This document shows, one piece after another, positions 24,896-36,383 of a stretch of DNA of 64,000 bases (positions are counted from its first letter, which is position 1; every line of letters begins with the position of its first letter). The notes under the pieces are model-generated. The model did no database searches and was not told the DNA's origin. It was given only the letters and a program-made list of their open reading frames with translations. Source of the DNA: Rotaria sordida (Eukaryota; Rotifera; Eurotatoria; Philodinida; Philodinidae); the NCBI GenBank assembly GCA_905250125.1, contig CAJNOL010001004.1, positions 1 to 64,000 of the forward strand, given 5' to 3'. The position numbers and the translations under genes are program-made.

Positions 24896-25690
24896 TATTG
24901 AACAATTTATTATTCATATTTCTTATTTTGTTTTGGTTTTTTTTTTTGATCGCGAAATCTTTTTCTTTTGTCCTATCATTCTTGATTTACTTTATCCTTG
25001 TATGATTACTGTTGCTCTTTCATTTTTCTCTAATAAATTATTTTTCAAGATATTAGATTTAATCTAATGATTGTCATTTATTGACTTATATCAAAAGAAA
25101 TAAAATTCATTGCACATTTTTCTTTGTTCTTATTGAATTTATATATTTCTTGAGCAAATTCAATCAGAATGTTCGATCGAATGAGAAATGTAACAGTGAA
25201 GTCGGTAAACACATGAAGAATCTACAGTGATAACGACGAATGTATTAGTACTGATAGGAAATCGATAGGCATGTTAATTGCTTTATAGACTAAAAGATCA
25301 TCGAAGATAGAATCAGTAAACGTGCCAACGATAAGACAATTAAGATTTGTTTGTCATGATAACATATAACGTTATTTGTAAGTGACAAAGATCGATTGAG
25401 TGTGTTATTAACGTTGTTAAGTATTGTCTAATTCATCCGTCATAATGGTATTTAAAAAAAAAGATAACAATACTGATTGACATTTATTTTGTATATTTTA
25501 AATATTAATAGACTTTTCAATTGATCAATTGACTTCTCCGCTTGTACTAGAAGATCTCCTGAGAAAGTTAATAACCTTCCCTTCATCGTAATAGAAGCTA
25601 CTGAGGTTTCTAAACTGTCCAAGCATTCAAAATTTTTATGGGTTACTATTATGACTTTCGTACAAAAATTTGCAAAAAATGTAGAATTTG

Positions 25691-25761
25691 AGGGTGTGGG
25701 TGTTGATCTAAGAGCGGTGCATATTAAGACTCACAGTTACAGCCATACATACCCACACCCT
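25691..25761. repeat. TGTGGG hairpin 1
   Basis: Perfect 11-bp arms AGGGTGTGGGT and ACCCACACCCT separated by 49 bp. The arm contains TGTGGG, the repeat unit I recall for bdelloid telomeres. Confidence 0.8.
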
Positions 25762-26509
25762 AATTAAGAGATAGTAACATCATATCGTGTCAACATGAAG
25801 TGATTTACCTCTGATTAAAAAATGTTGAATTAATTAATTGTTGGAAAAAAGAAAAAGATTAAGTTGTGCAGTCAACAAACGACTAAAACTGAATACTTAT
25901 ATGTTGCAAAACAGAAACTGAAAATCTCTCAATAATGAGCATCGTTGTCCGATTCTGATGGTACTCATACGAAAGAGGTTTTAATGTCATTTCAACGAAT
26001 GAGTTAGATTCAATTGTCAATCTTTAGTAATTATATTTTGATCAATTGTTTAGTTTTATTTTAAAAACAAAATATAACATTGAATAGCACAAATAAAGTT
26101 CTGCATTTGTTGTGAAATTTCGTATATATAGTATGTTCAAAAAATCAATTCGTTTCCTTGTCCTTGTACTGAGATTAATTAGAAAAGCCTTACAAATCTT
26201 GAAGTTTATTGTTGTCAGATTCGATTGTTTGAATTTTTTGTCACAAAAAAATTAAAGAGTAGTATCATATATATATTCCTTTAAAACATTGATATCAATT
26301 GGATGTTATTATGTAGTAGTCTTCCACAACTAAAAACTGCCACATGAACAAATATAAAGTGACGAACAGTCTGAATTTTGGAGCATATCTTGTTCTGAAA
26401 GTTTCTACATAAGAAAGTGCTTATATAAGACTATGTTGATTTTTTATATAAAAATCCAGAGTTCTTTTTTTATATTCGATGATGCTACTTTGTTCGAAAA
26501 AGGTCACGG

Positions 26510-26608
26510 TCTTTAATTGGATCTATTCTACTCGCTAGAGTCTGTGTAACAGATAGACAAAAGAGTAAGATTGGTTTTTTCAGTAAGTCATATTTTCGAA
26601 ATTTTTCA
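26510..26608. repeat. 100-bp dispersed repeat, copy A
   Basis: Shares TCTGTGTAACAGATAGACAA and CATATTTTCGAAATTTTTCA, in the same order and orientation, with copy B at about 31971-32070. Roughly 85% identical by eye. Confidence 0.85.
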
Positions 26609-26900
26609 TTTTTAAAAGAACTGGCTCATTGATGCTAGTTCAGTTCTTTGATCGGAAACCATCACAGGCATAGATACGAGACATCACTAATTTTTGTTAA
26701 TAAATTATAAATTATCAATATTAAATAAAATAAAATCAGAGAAATAACTCATGTTAAATATCAATTCAATCTTCTCAACAAAAATCAGAATCGACTGAAT
26801 TAATGGGAAATTTGATTTTGCCGCTAATGCACAAAACAGAAACGTCTGTAAAAAAAAGACATTAAAGATAAAAGCGACAGAATCGGTTTCAGTGATGTGA

Positions 26901-26987
26901 GATGTGTGTGATGTGGATGTGGGTGTTGATGCTCTGCTTGCCATAACATCCACACCCATATCCACATGCACAGCTACACACCACATC
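26901..26987. repeat. TGTGGG hairpin 2
   Basis: Longer imperfect arms: GATGTGGATGTGGGTGTTGATG pairs with the segment around CATCCACACCCATATCCAC. Outer GTGTGTGATGTGG and CTACACACCACATC segments extend the stem. Confidence 0.75.
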
Positions 26988-27537
26988 CAAAAACTGTGGC
27001 TCTGTTACGCATAGTTAAGATGAGAAAACTCGCAATTGCACGTTACTAAAATTTTTCTATCGTAACTGCGCGCAACTACATCATAATGTTTCGCATATTA
27101 CGAGTCACAGTGCGATTCCAGTTATGATGTCACTGCGTCGCAATTACTAAAATGATATGACACGGATTTTAAAATATATTAGATAAGATTAGCTGTTCAA
27201 TATGAATTTTTTGATAGGGGAAGTCATCACTTGAAAACTATGTGTATCTACTCATCATCTACGTTTTAAGAAAATTTCAATCTTACGATTCACCTTGATC
27301 GTTACTCTTTTCTTTTTCCTCGGTAGAACTGTCGATTGTTGTTATTATTGTTCACGTGGTTTGTGTCAACGTTATCGCAATGTGCATGTGAAGAGTGTCT
27401 TTTCGACTGTTGTGCAAGAATAAAGAAGAAACATACTTCATCTGACAGTATATTTAAGCGAGCACATCGAACATCATATTGTTTTAAAAGAAAAATAAAA
27501 GTGAGATTTTTTTTCCAAGTCTCCTTCTTTAATTTTA

Positions 27538-29500
27538 ATGGCTACTAGCAAAAATCAATCAACTAAAACATCAAGTTCAACAAAACCTGTCGACCAATCG
27601 ATGAATCCTAATCTTGAGTCGTTTGCATGTTTGTGGCTTGATCAAAATGTTAATTCAACACAAGATAATCTGGCGACTCAGAAAGAACTTCGTCAAGTGA
27701 TCAATCATCTTCGAACATATGATAAAAGTGATGAATGTGAAAAATACATTCGACAAATTACAAAAGAAAAAGTTGTACTTATCGTATCAGGTTCATTAGG
27801 TCAAGAAATAGTACATCGACTTCATGATCTTCCACAATTTTCTGCATGTTATGTCTTTTGTCAAGATCAAAAAAGAAACGAACAATGGGCTAATAAATAT
27901 CACAAGGTTAAATATTTGATAACAATCGGATTCTTATTTTCTTTTCACTTAAATATTTCAGGTCAATGGCGTTTTTGTTGACCGCACCAAACTTGTTACT
28001 AGAATATCCAAAGATCAAATGAGTCGAAATAAAGTAGAAGATAGTGCTTCAATATCGGTAATTACTTCTGGTTCTCAATCTCTTCAAGCTCGTAATGCTA
28101 TCTTTATGTGGTTCCAATTATTTATTGAAGTTCTTCTTCGTATGCATCATAAATCGAATGATCGCAAGGAACTTTTAGACATTTGTAAGAAGAGTTATAA
28201 GGATAATCATCAAGAGATGAAAATTATTGATGAATTTGAAAAAACTTATAAAGCAGAAAATGCAATTTGGTGGTATACACGTGAATCATGTTTTTATCGT
28301 ATGATGAATAAAGCATTACGTGTACAAGATTTTGATATGTTATTTGCTTTTCGATTCTTCATTACCGATATTTCCAAACAGATCAAGAGTAAGCATGAAA
28401 AATTTATTCGTACTTGTGACAATCGAAATATTATTCGTGTTTATCGTGGTCAAATAATTGGAAATGATGAACTTGATTTAATGAAGAATAGCATTGGTGA
28501 ATTTCTTTCAATGAATTCTTTTCTATCGACAACTCGTGATCGATCAACTGCTCTTGATTTTGCTCGAGCTACTTCTAAACGAGATAATCTTCAACAAATT
28601 ATATTCGAAATTGAAATTGACCCGCGTTTAGAAACGAAAGCTTTTGCTGACATTACTCAAAGCAGTTATTTTCAAAAAGAAGATGAAATATTGATTATGC
28701 TCGGTGCTTTGTTTCGAATTGAACAAGTAAATGAAGATAAAAAGGAACGAATATGGGTAGCTCGTGTTTCACTAGCAAGCGAAGATGATTATCATTTGAA
28801 AGAAACATTTTCTTACATGAAAAATACAATTGGTGATGATACGGATTTGGATTCTCTAGGGAAAATTCTATTAAACATGGGTGAATACGAACAAGCACGA
28901 AAATGCTATAGAAGAATGTTAGATGAGACTCAACTTATTAGTGGAAACGCAGCTTTAGGTTTGGGTAAAGCCTATTTTCGGTGCAATGAGGCTGATGAAA
29001 GTCTTAAATATCTCAAAGAAGCATTACATATAAGACAAAATCTTTTAGGAGAAGATCATGCAGACATTGGAGAATGTTATAATTGGATCGGAGATATACA
29101 CTGGCACCTGAAAGTAGATTATGGCAAAGCTTTGTCTAATTTAAAAAAAGCAGTCAAAATCCAAGAAGCAACACTCCCCTCTGATTCTCTTGCTCTCGCT
29201 GAGACTTACAATAGCATAGCGAACACATACGACCTGAGGGGGAATTCTGATATGGGTCTAGATTATTATACCAAGGCTCTCAAGATTCGACAAGCTGTCT
29301 TGCCTAGTAATCATCCCGACATTGCTATGATCTACCATAATCTAGGAACATTATATGAATCGAAAGAAAATTATTCAAAGGCACTAGAATACTATGAAAA
29401 ATCGATAGAAATTAAGCGCAAAATTTTACCACCCACTCATGAGAATGTTATTAGGACCGAAAACAATATTCGTAACTTAAAAGACAAAATGAAAAAATAG
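27538..29500 (+). CDS. Mono-ADP-ribosyltransferase with C-terminal TPR repeats
   Basis: Exons 27538-27906 and 27962-29500; 635 aa. The first about 140 residues resemble the lead domain common in bdelloid ART proteins (YIRQITKEKVVLIVSGSLG). Next comes an ART domain of the R-S-E (ecto-ART) class. The R motif is VYRGQ (Arg about 285), the S motif is FLSMNSFLSTT (Ser about 312), and the E-x-E motif is YFQKEDEILI (Glu about 363 and 365). All catalytic residues appear intact, which predicts arginine-directed ADP-ribosyl transfer from NAD+. Residues about 415-635 form at least five kinesin-light-chain-like TPRs (for example AETYNSIANTYDLRGNSDMG and AMIYHNLGTLYESKENYSKA). No signal peptide or TM segment is evident, so a cytosolic location is inferred. 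This architecture is expanded in bdelloids; the cellular substrate is unknown. Confidence 0.9.
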
Positions 29501-31160
29501 TTTGATATTCAATTGAAGACGCACAATCAAATATTAATCTACGTTAATATCATATTCATACGTAACTATTCATTGTTCATCTTCTATTTCTACAATGGAA
29601 ACACACTGTTTGACAATAAAATTGAAATAGATGATTGTAATAAATTAATCTTTTTCTATATAATTATTCTGAAATGATTTTTCTTCTACTTTTTTCAGTT
29701 GTTTCTATTAAAGGATGATATATAAAATTTAATCGTTACTAACTTGAATGTTTGACTGGTTTACAAAATCATAAAAATAAGTATAATGATGTTGCTGTAC
29801 ATATGATCATCAGCAATTGGTCAGTCGTCGAGTTTTTAACTCGAACTATATCAAAGTGCATTACGATTGGTCATATCAACAAACTTGGAAAAAAACTGAA
29901 TCCAACAAGATCTAATTCATGCAAGAATGATTTGAATTTTTAATAGAACATAAACATTCAGCAGGGTTGACATGTGATAAAATTCACAAATATGATAATT
30001 AGTTTCGTCTTTTTGAAATACTTAAATAAATTTTTGAAAATGATCTAATCAGTATGTTCTAAAATGAATGATTGTGTACAGTAAGAAGTACATCAAATAT
30101 TCAAAAATAATTTCAATCTTATTGGTTGTTTTCTCGCTACGAAAGATAAAAAAACAGTGGCGGTCTAGAAAAGTTATTTCTCCTTTTTAATGAAAGAGTA
30201 CTATGATAAATGAGAGAAAGAATTTCCTAGACATTGCAAAAATTCTTTCCCAATATTACACTTTATTTCTTGCCTTCGATACCGAAAAGAGTTGTCAGAA
30301 GAACAGGTGACACTTATAAATATGGTGTGCTAGAAATAATTTTTTTTCTTTTTTTTGTGCTCTCATACTAGACACACTTTGTTTTTATTCGTTTCTTTAT
30401 GATTTATTGGCATTTTGACCATATTTCAACCGATATACACGCTTACACTCGTGATATATAACGCAAAACATTTGTCTACTCAGCAAGTTGTAATGAGTTC
30501 CGTTCGTTTGTCTTTTTATCACGATAACATAGTGTTGTTTGTTGAAAAAGCTCATTATTTTTGAGTTAACCACAATCATAAAACTATTTAGTTAATGAAA
30601 GCATCAATCTGCTTTGTTTTCAATACTTTACATGAAGAAAATATTTTCTAAATTAGTCAATGTGCAAACTTTGTATGCTTGATGCAGCAGGGCTTCTTCG
30701 CAGATATAATTTGAGATTATGAATTTTGATTTTTTAAAAATATGTTTATTATCAATATACTCGTCAAATTATCACAGATTGAGCTTTTTTAAGTTGACAA
30801 ATTTTTGATTTTCGTGTCATAATTAATTTAAAAACTTCGCTTTGTCAAACTATTGACGTACGTGTTGAAAATAGAAATATTTATCAATAAAAAGTTCTAT
30901 TAGAATGAAAGAGTAGGTTATTCTGTTTGAAACAGAAAACAATGAAATTCGTTGAATTTAATGCTGATTTATCGATCAAAAAAGATTCTAGTATATAATT
31001 ATCTGACGATTAAGATCGTGTCTATGTTTTATTGAAAAGATATAAATAAATTTTTTGTGGTTCTATTAATCTTTTAGATGCTTTGAACTTCATTTAGTTC
31101 TTTGAAACTCTTTTTAAAGTCTTTGGAATTTTCAAAATCAACAATATTTACAGTGCTGCT
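29501..31160. other. Intergenic region after ART-TPR
   Basis: AT-rich with no recognised gene. Short open frames at 29752-29943 and 30397-30579 have no family resemblance and are considered chance. Confidence 0.6.
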
Positions 31161-31935
31161 TTGTCTTTTCTTTTGATTAGCGAAATGAGTTCGTTCTTTT
31201 TTCTTATGTCAAAGAATATAATGAGAAACATGGATGGTCAAACGGATGAAACATTCATATTAAGTGATGAGGGTGAGTGGTGTTGGTTTGAATCTCTAGG
31301 TGCTCTTCAATATGATTCTTTCCTTTTGAAAGGATCAGTTGCATTGGATGGTCATGATGAAAAACGTCATGGCAATATTGAACTTCATACTCGTGATTGT
31401 TCGACTTAGATTACAGATTATGTGACATTACATAAACAATTTGAATTATGTATTCATGATGGACCTGCTTTACTTATAAGATCTGATGGTCGGCTGCTTA
31501 TTTTCTACGCAAAACATAACATAGAACCATATAATTATTTGCACATTTCTCCTATTAATGAAAATACTTTTCATCAATTCAGTCCAGTTCAACTTTATAC
31601 ATCATCATCAACTAACGAGCTTACATATGCAGATCTATTCCTTCCTCTAAATGAATCGAATCGAATCGATAACTTATTTTGTGAGGCTTGGACGATTCCT
31701 ACAGACCATCATATATTTACTCAGTTGATCTTGGAACAACTTGGATAATAATGCTTGTACAAATATTCCGTCAACACGAAAACATCGATCATACGTACGA
31801 TATACATCTAACGAATGTGAAACAGTACATATGGTTTATACAGAAGAACATCCACATGATTATGATAACAGACAACATGTTGCATGGATTGCTAATCGTG
31901 TCTTAGATAATAATAATTATCTAGTATGTATTTAC
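31161..31935 (+). pseudogene. Decayed BNR-repeat family gene (bacterial-type)
   Basis: Fragments in order match the sialidase-like BNR_4 family: LSDEGEWCWFESLGALQYD and GSVALDGHDEK, then an in-frame TAG at 31407-31409. The same frame continues with HDGPALLIRSDGRLLIFYAKH and NRIDNLFCEAW. The reading then shifts to frame 2 (RPSYIYSVDLGTTW, about 31702-31743) and again to another frame (YVRYTSNECETVHMVYTEEHPHD, about 31795-31865). One stop and two frameshifts within 0.8 kb, plus missing ends, make it a pseudogene. The family is chiefly bacterial, so horizontal acquisition followed by decay is the likeliest history. Copy B of the 100-bp repeat begins just downstream. Confidence 0.8.
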
Positions 31936-31970
31936 AATATTCAATATTATTCATAATGTAATGTGTAACG

Positions 31971-32070
31971 ATGTCTAATTAGATCATTTCTACTCGCTGG
32001 AATCTGTGTAACAGATAGACAAGAGAATAGAATTAGTTCTTTCAGCAAGTCATATTTTCGAAATTTTTCA
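31971..32070. repeat. 100-bp dispersed repeat, copy B
   Basis: Direct-orientation match to copy A (26510-26608), immediately 3' of the BNR pseudogene. Similarity stops abruptly after the shared ATTTTTCA. Confidence 0.85.
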
Positions 32071-32465
32071 GCACAATGGAATGTTTTTAATAAAATAAGA
32101 ATAGTATAGAATCAATAAGCGATTGAATATGGGTTGTATTTATCTTGACCTGTTTTATACATGGCTTTCTTATTTTTTTTGTACACATACTCGGCGAATC
32201 TCAAACAAAAAAAACTCAAACGTGAAGAAAAAACTAGTTTTGCGATCGCTATCGACCCCTAACGATACTGTTTTTTTATTCCTCCGCTTCTTACTGGTTA
32301 GAAGTAGCCTAGGCTAAACTGGTGAAAAGAATTAGAGAATGAAATCCAAGCAGACAGCCAACTATTGACTATCCGTAAGAAAAAAATTCTCAACCTGCTA
32401 TGTAGAAAAAAAGGATAAGGTTTACTATTGACTTTTTTTCTTTATCTTCTTAACTAACTTATTCA

Positions 32466-33195
32466 TTAAGGGGACCCCCCCCCTTTCCCGACTCAAAATT
32501 TTCACATTTTTCATTTTTCATTTTTTGTGATTAGTATATAGGTTTGAATGCCCTCTATCCATTGAGTACATTTTGAGAACTGAAAAACCACATCTTATAT
32601 ATAAAAAATTCGAAAAAAATCACAAAATATGCTGAAAAAACCGAAAAAACACAAATTTCTTTGCGTTTTTCTCAAAATCAGTTTTTTCAGCAAAAAAATG
32701 AAGTTTTCCCCCTTTTTCTCCGCCATTTCAAGTCCGATCGGGCTGAAAATTGTTTTGGTGAGACTTCAAGTGATTTGGGTTGGGTGTTTTTTTTTTTTTT
32801 TGGATACCTTCTACCAATCAAGTTTGGCAGGCTTCGCAAAATTTTTAGGATCCAAAAAACCTAGAAATTTTGCAAGGTGCTCAGTATTTTGGTTCTCCAG
32901 CCTGAAGTATTTGGAATTTTTGAAAAAAAAAAAAAACACCCACCCCGATTGGGTCCGTCTATCCACAGCAAAAATTTCAGCTCAAACGGATGAAATTTGT
33001 GGATTTGCGGGGGGGGAAAACTTTTTGCAAGTTTTTGACCTTGGGGTCTCTGGAAGTCCATGAAGATGACGTCTGGCAAATTTGTGTCTATGACAACTTT
33101 TGCTCTACTACTCGAGGTCTATCTACCCTGCAAGTTTCAGGAATTTTCGTTCGGCCGTTTCTTAAAAACGCCGGAAAGGGGGGGGGTCCCCTTAA
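32466..33195. mobile_element. TTAA-bounded foldback element with G/C-run ends
   Basis: About 730 bp. The ends are mirror images: TTAAGGGGA, a run of 10 C, then TTTCC; and GGAAA, a run of 9 G, then TCCCCTTAA. The interior is also palindromic. GTTTTCCCCC and TTTCAAGTCCGATCGGGCTG (about 32702-32757) mirror the segment around 32971-33024. GGGTGTT plus a T-run (32780-32801) mirrors an A-run plus ACACCC. GCAAAATTTTTAGG and CCTAGAAATTTTGC meet near 32855. TTAA at both edges looks like a piggyBac-type target duplication. Open frames on both strands are by-products of the palindrome. Confidence 0.85.
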
Positions 33196-34221
33196 TGCTT
33201 AACCAATGATGCTAAATAGAGCAAAAATTGGAAAAAAAAGGTATGACAAGATTGTTCGTATTTGGTGATTTTTGCAAGTATTACTAGAGATATAACAGAG
33301 CAAAATTAAAGACAAACAAAAATACATATGACATCATTGACATAGTGTAGTATAAAACGGTTCCTCGAAAGTTTAATCAGAACTCAATGTGAATAAATAT
33401 TTGTCTTGCCAACAAAAAACAAACAAGTAGATTATCTTCTAGCATTCGTATTGGTTATTTATCTATTTTTTATAAAGTAAAAAAAATAATACGAGAAAAT
33501 AGATTACTATTCAAGCGCAAAACTTATCTATTCCATCCATTCTTAACTGAAAGTTCTTTATTGATAGATTAAATCTGACGCGACTACCATTTATTATCTA
33601 CTTAGATCCGTGCAGACACCAATAGACAAAATAAATATAATACACAAAATTTTACTAGCTTATCATGGACATGTGAAGAATATAGGTGAGAACTTGATTA
33701 CAAGAAGAACAAACAAAAAAAGAAGCTAGTTTGAAATATATGCTCACATGCACTTCTGGACGGTCTGTACACATAAATAATAGTTGAGATTAACTGGTGG
33801 ATATTATCAGTATATGTGACTAGTCTTCACAAGAACATATCGGAGAGATGAGCGGTTCCATATAATATTGTTTACTTATAACAGTATGATGAAATCAGGG
33901 ACGAAGCAGCAAAGACTTCAGTCTTGAAGTCTGCTGTTTCCTTCTCGAATGAAATTAGCTGGAGTCCGCGTGGATTTCAGATGATCATGTAAAGGTTAAA
34001 CTTTCTCCATTTTATAACTTATATGTTTAGAAAAACAATGTTTACCTTTAGTAACAATCATGTCGGTGATATGTCGTCATCGTTTACATCTGTATGACCC
34101 TAATCGTATTCAAAATTCGATTTATATAGTTGTAGTTCTATTCAAATGTTGTAAACATACGTAGTTTAATATGTTTTGTAGGATTGCTCTAGATGTGAAA
34201 AAAATGTAAACATCTGTTACA
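33196..34221. other. Intergenic region before the first F-box gene
   Basis: No gene, RNA or repeat recognised in about 1 kb. Confidence 0.6.
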
Positions 34222-36383
34222 ATGATTTCTTCATCTGATAATCGACTTTTATTTATTCTTGATTTATTACCTAAAGAAATCATCTTTACTATTTTTGACT
34301 TTCTTTGGGCTCATGATATTCTTTATTCATTTCTTAATATTAGCAATTATTTTAATAATATTCTCTTAACCTATCAGAATTATCATGTTAATTTTAAATC
34401 AATCTTAAAACAACAATTTGATTTAGTTTGTCGTTTTATTCGACCAAATCAAATTATATCACTTGTTTTATCCGATAGTAATGAAACTCCAAGTCAATCG
34501 AAAACTTTTTTATCACTCTTTCCTATCGAAAAATTCATTAATCTTCGTGCAATTACACTATCTGACATTGAAAATGACTGTCATTCACTTTTCTTTAATA
34601 TTCGTCAGCTAAAATACCTTAATTATTTTGAAACAGATACACTATCTCATCTTTGGATGATTGAAACAATATCTCGACTCAAACAATTGATAATAAATAA
34701 ATATGTTGACAACGATTATAATCATGAAAGTTTACTTCATTCGATTTCGTTTTCTCATTTACGCAACCTTACTTTGCCTTATTGTTCATACGTTCAATTA
34801 CGTCAAATTCTTTCTTGTGCCTCTAAACTTACTTCACTTAATATTTCATTGATTATTTCTGATTGCACTGGTATTGATTACTTTGCTGAACAACATCAAG
34901 AGACACCTCTTATTGTTAATCATCTTACAATGTCCATTCAGACATTTAGTAAGTTGAAAACTACTTGATCACAGAAAGATAGTTTTATTCTATCTATTTT
35001 GGTACATATTTCTTCGCCATCCTTTTAATTAACCTTTGAGAAAGGTAATAAGGAAGTAATACCTAAATTATAAAGAGACGGTATTGATATACAGTCTGTG
35101 ATGGTCTATGAGAGAGGATCCAAATTTTTATCCCTAAACTTCAGTACTCCTTTTAGATTCTGTTTTACAAAAAAAAAGTTTACTTTAAATTGAATTAATT
35201 ATGTTTCTTTGTTTTTCTTGCTCGAACGATTTCACGGCTTTTATTCGAACGATTTCTTTCACGTATGCCTTATCTTCAACAACTTGAACTCATCGTTTCT
35301 TCTGGTGGAAGTAGCAATTTACTAGAAGGAAGTCAATGGGAAATATTCATTAAAAAAAATTTGTCGTTTCTTTCCATATTCAATTTTAAATTTAAAATAA
35401 TAAATGTTGACCGGAATAATTACAATGAAAAGAATATTCTCACACAATTTTGTAGTTCATTTTGGCTCAATAGATATCCAGCGTGGTATGTGGAATATAA
35501 TACTGATGATTTTATTCTTTATACTATTCCTCGTTTTGTTCCTCGTACAACAAAACATTCTTTATTATCAATTTTACCACATTCAACAACACTTCCTGTC
35601 GAACAATATTCTATTTATTATGATCAGATAAATGAACTAGAACTTGATTCAAATGATAAATCATCTTATCGATATACAAATGTTCAACGATTGATATTAT
35701 CAATAACAAAAATTAATGAAAATATAATTGATCTTTCTAAAGTAGAATATTTATGTGTGAAATCATTATCATGGTCATTGAAGAAACTCTTTCAAATCAT
35801 CAAAACATCCATGACTAGTTTATATCACTTAAAAATTGATTTTAGTTTTTCTATGATACAACTTTCTGATAATATTTATCCACTAGAACAAATTCGTATA
35901 ATAGATTTGCCTCAGTTTTCATGTTCATTCAAGAATGACAACATTGATTTATCTTCTCTTTTTCCGTGTATAGAACGTTTAACAATCGGAATCAATAGTC
36001 TTCATCAAATGACAGATATAATTGATCGATTTATGCATTTATCGAGTGGATCATTTCATATTATGAACGATCATACTGATATTAACTATATATTAACTGA
36101 AACTGATACGATATACAAATGGCTCATAGAAAAAACGAATCGTTTGGCGAGAAATCGTAGTTTCACTTATCGATTAGATTCTCGATCTGATATTTGGATA
36201 CATTTATGGATTAGTAGTGAAAGTACAACACCAGAAAAAGTATCTTATAATTATCTTTTTTTTATGTTTCAAATAATTTTTTTTTCAAAGGTATTAAACA
36301 AAATGTTATCAGGCGAACAGTTAATGGAACTTAGAGAAACCAATGGGCAACATAATTGTTCACGATGTTGTTCACTGCAATAG
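34222..36383 (+). pseudogene. F-box/LRR-like gene, interrupted
   Basis: The first open segment (34222-34968) begins with an F-box (LPKEIIFTIFDFLWAHDILYSFLN), followed by leucine-rich repeats (INLRAITLSDIEN, FSHLRNLTLPYCS). The second (35265-36383, open from about 35190) has the conserved C-terminal block of this family: MPYLQQLELIV, SQWEIFIKKNLSFL, QFCSSFWLNRYPAWYVEY and YTIPRF. The two segments are in different frames. A GTAAGT donor is present at 34950, but every AG I could test before the second segment leads into a stop, so no normal intron joins them. The family's expected link (FSKLKT... to RFLSRMPYL) appears broken by about 270 bp of foreign sequence. An 11-bp direct repeat (CGAACGATTTC) lies at its 3' edge. 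It is either a pseudogene or a gene with an unrecognised splice. Confidence 0.6.

Larger units (their letters stand above)
24896..27537. other. Intergenic region between TEAD and ART-TPR
   Basis: No gene recognised in 2.6 kb. It contains two TGTGGG hairpins (25691-25761, 26901-26987), one copy of a 100-bp dispersed repeat (about 26510-26608), and CG-containing partial repeats at 27030-27160 (GCAATTGCACG / TCGCAATTACTAAAAT) upstream of the ART gene. The minus-strand open frame 26705-26986 is an artefact of the hairpin. Confidence 0.7.

Noticed and set aside
26705-26986. 93-codon minus-strand frame rich in Thr/Ser/His
   Set aside because: Its distinctive part is just the translated TGTGGG hairpin.
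32629-33202. Several overlapping open frames on both strands, up to 144 codons
   Set aside because: They are by-products of a palindromic element; the codons are low-complexity K/F/S and mirror each other on opposite strands.
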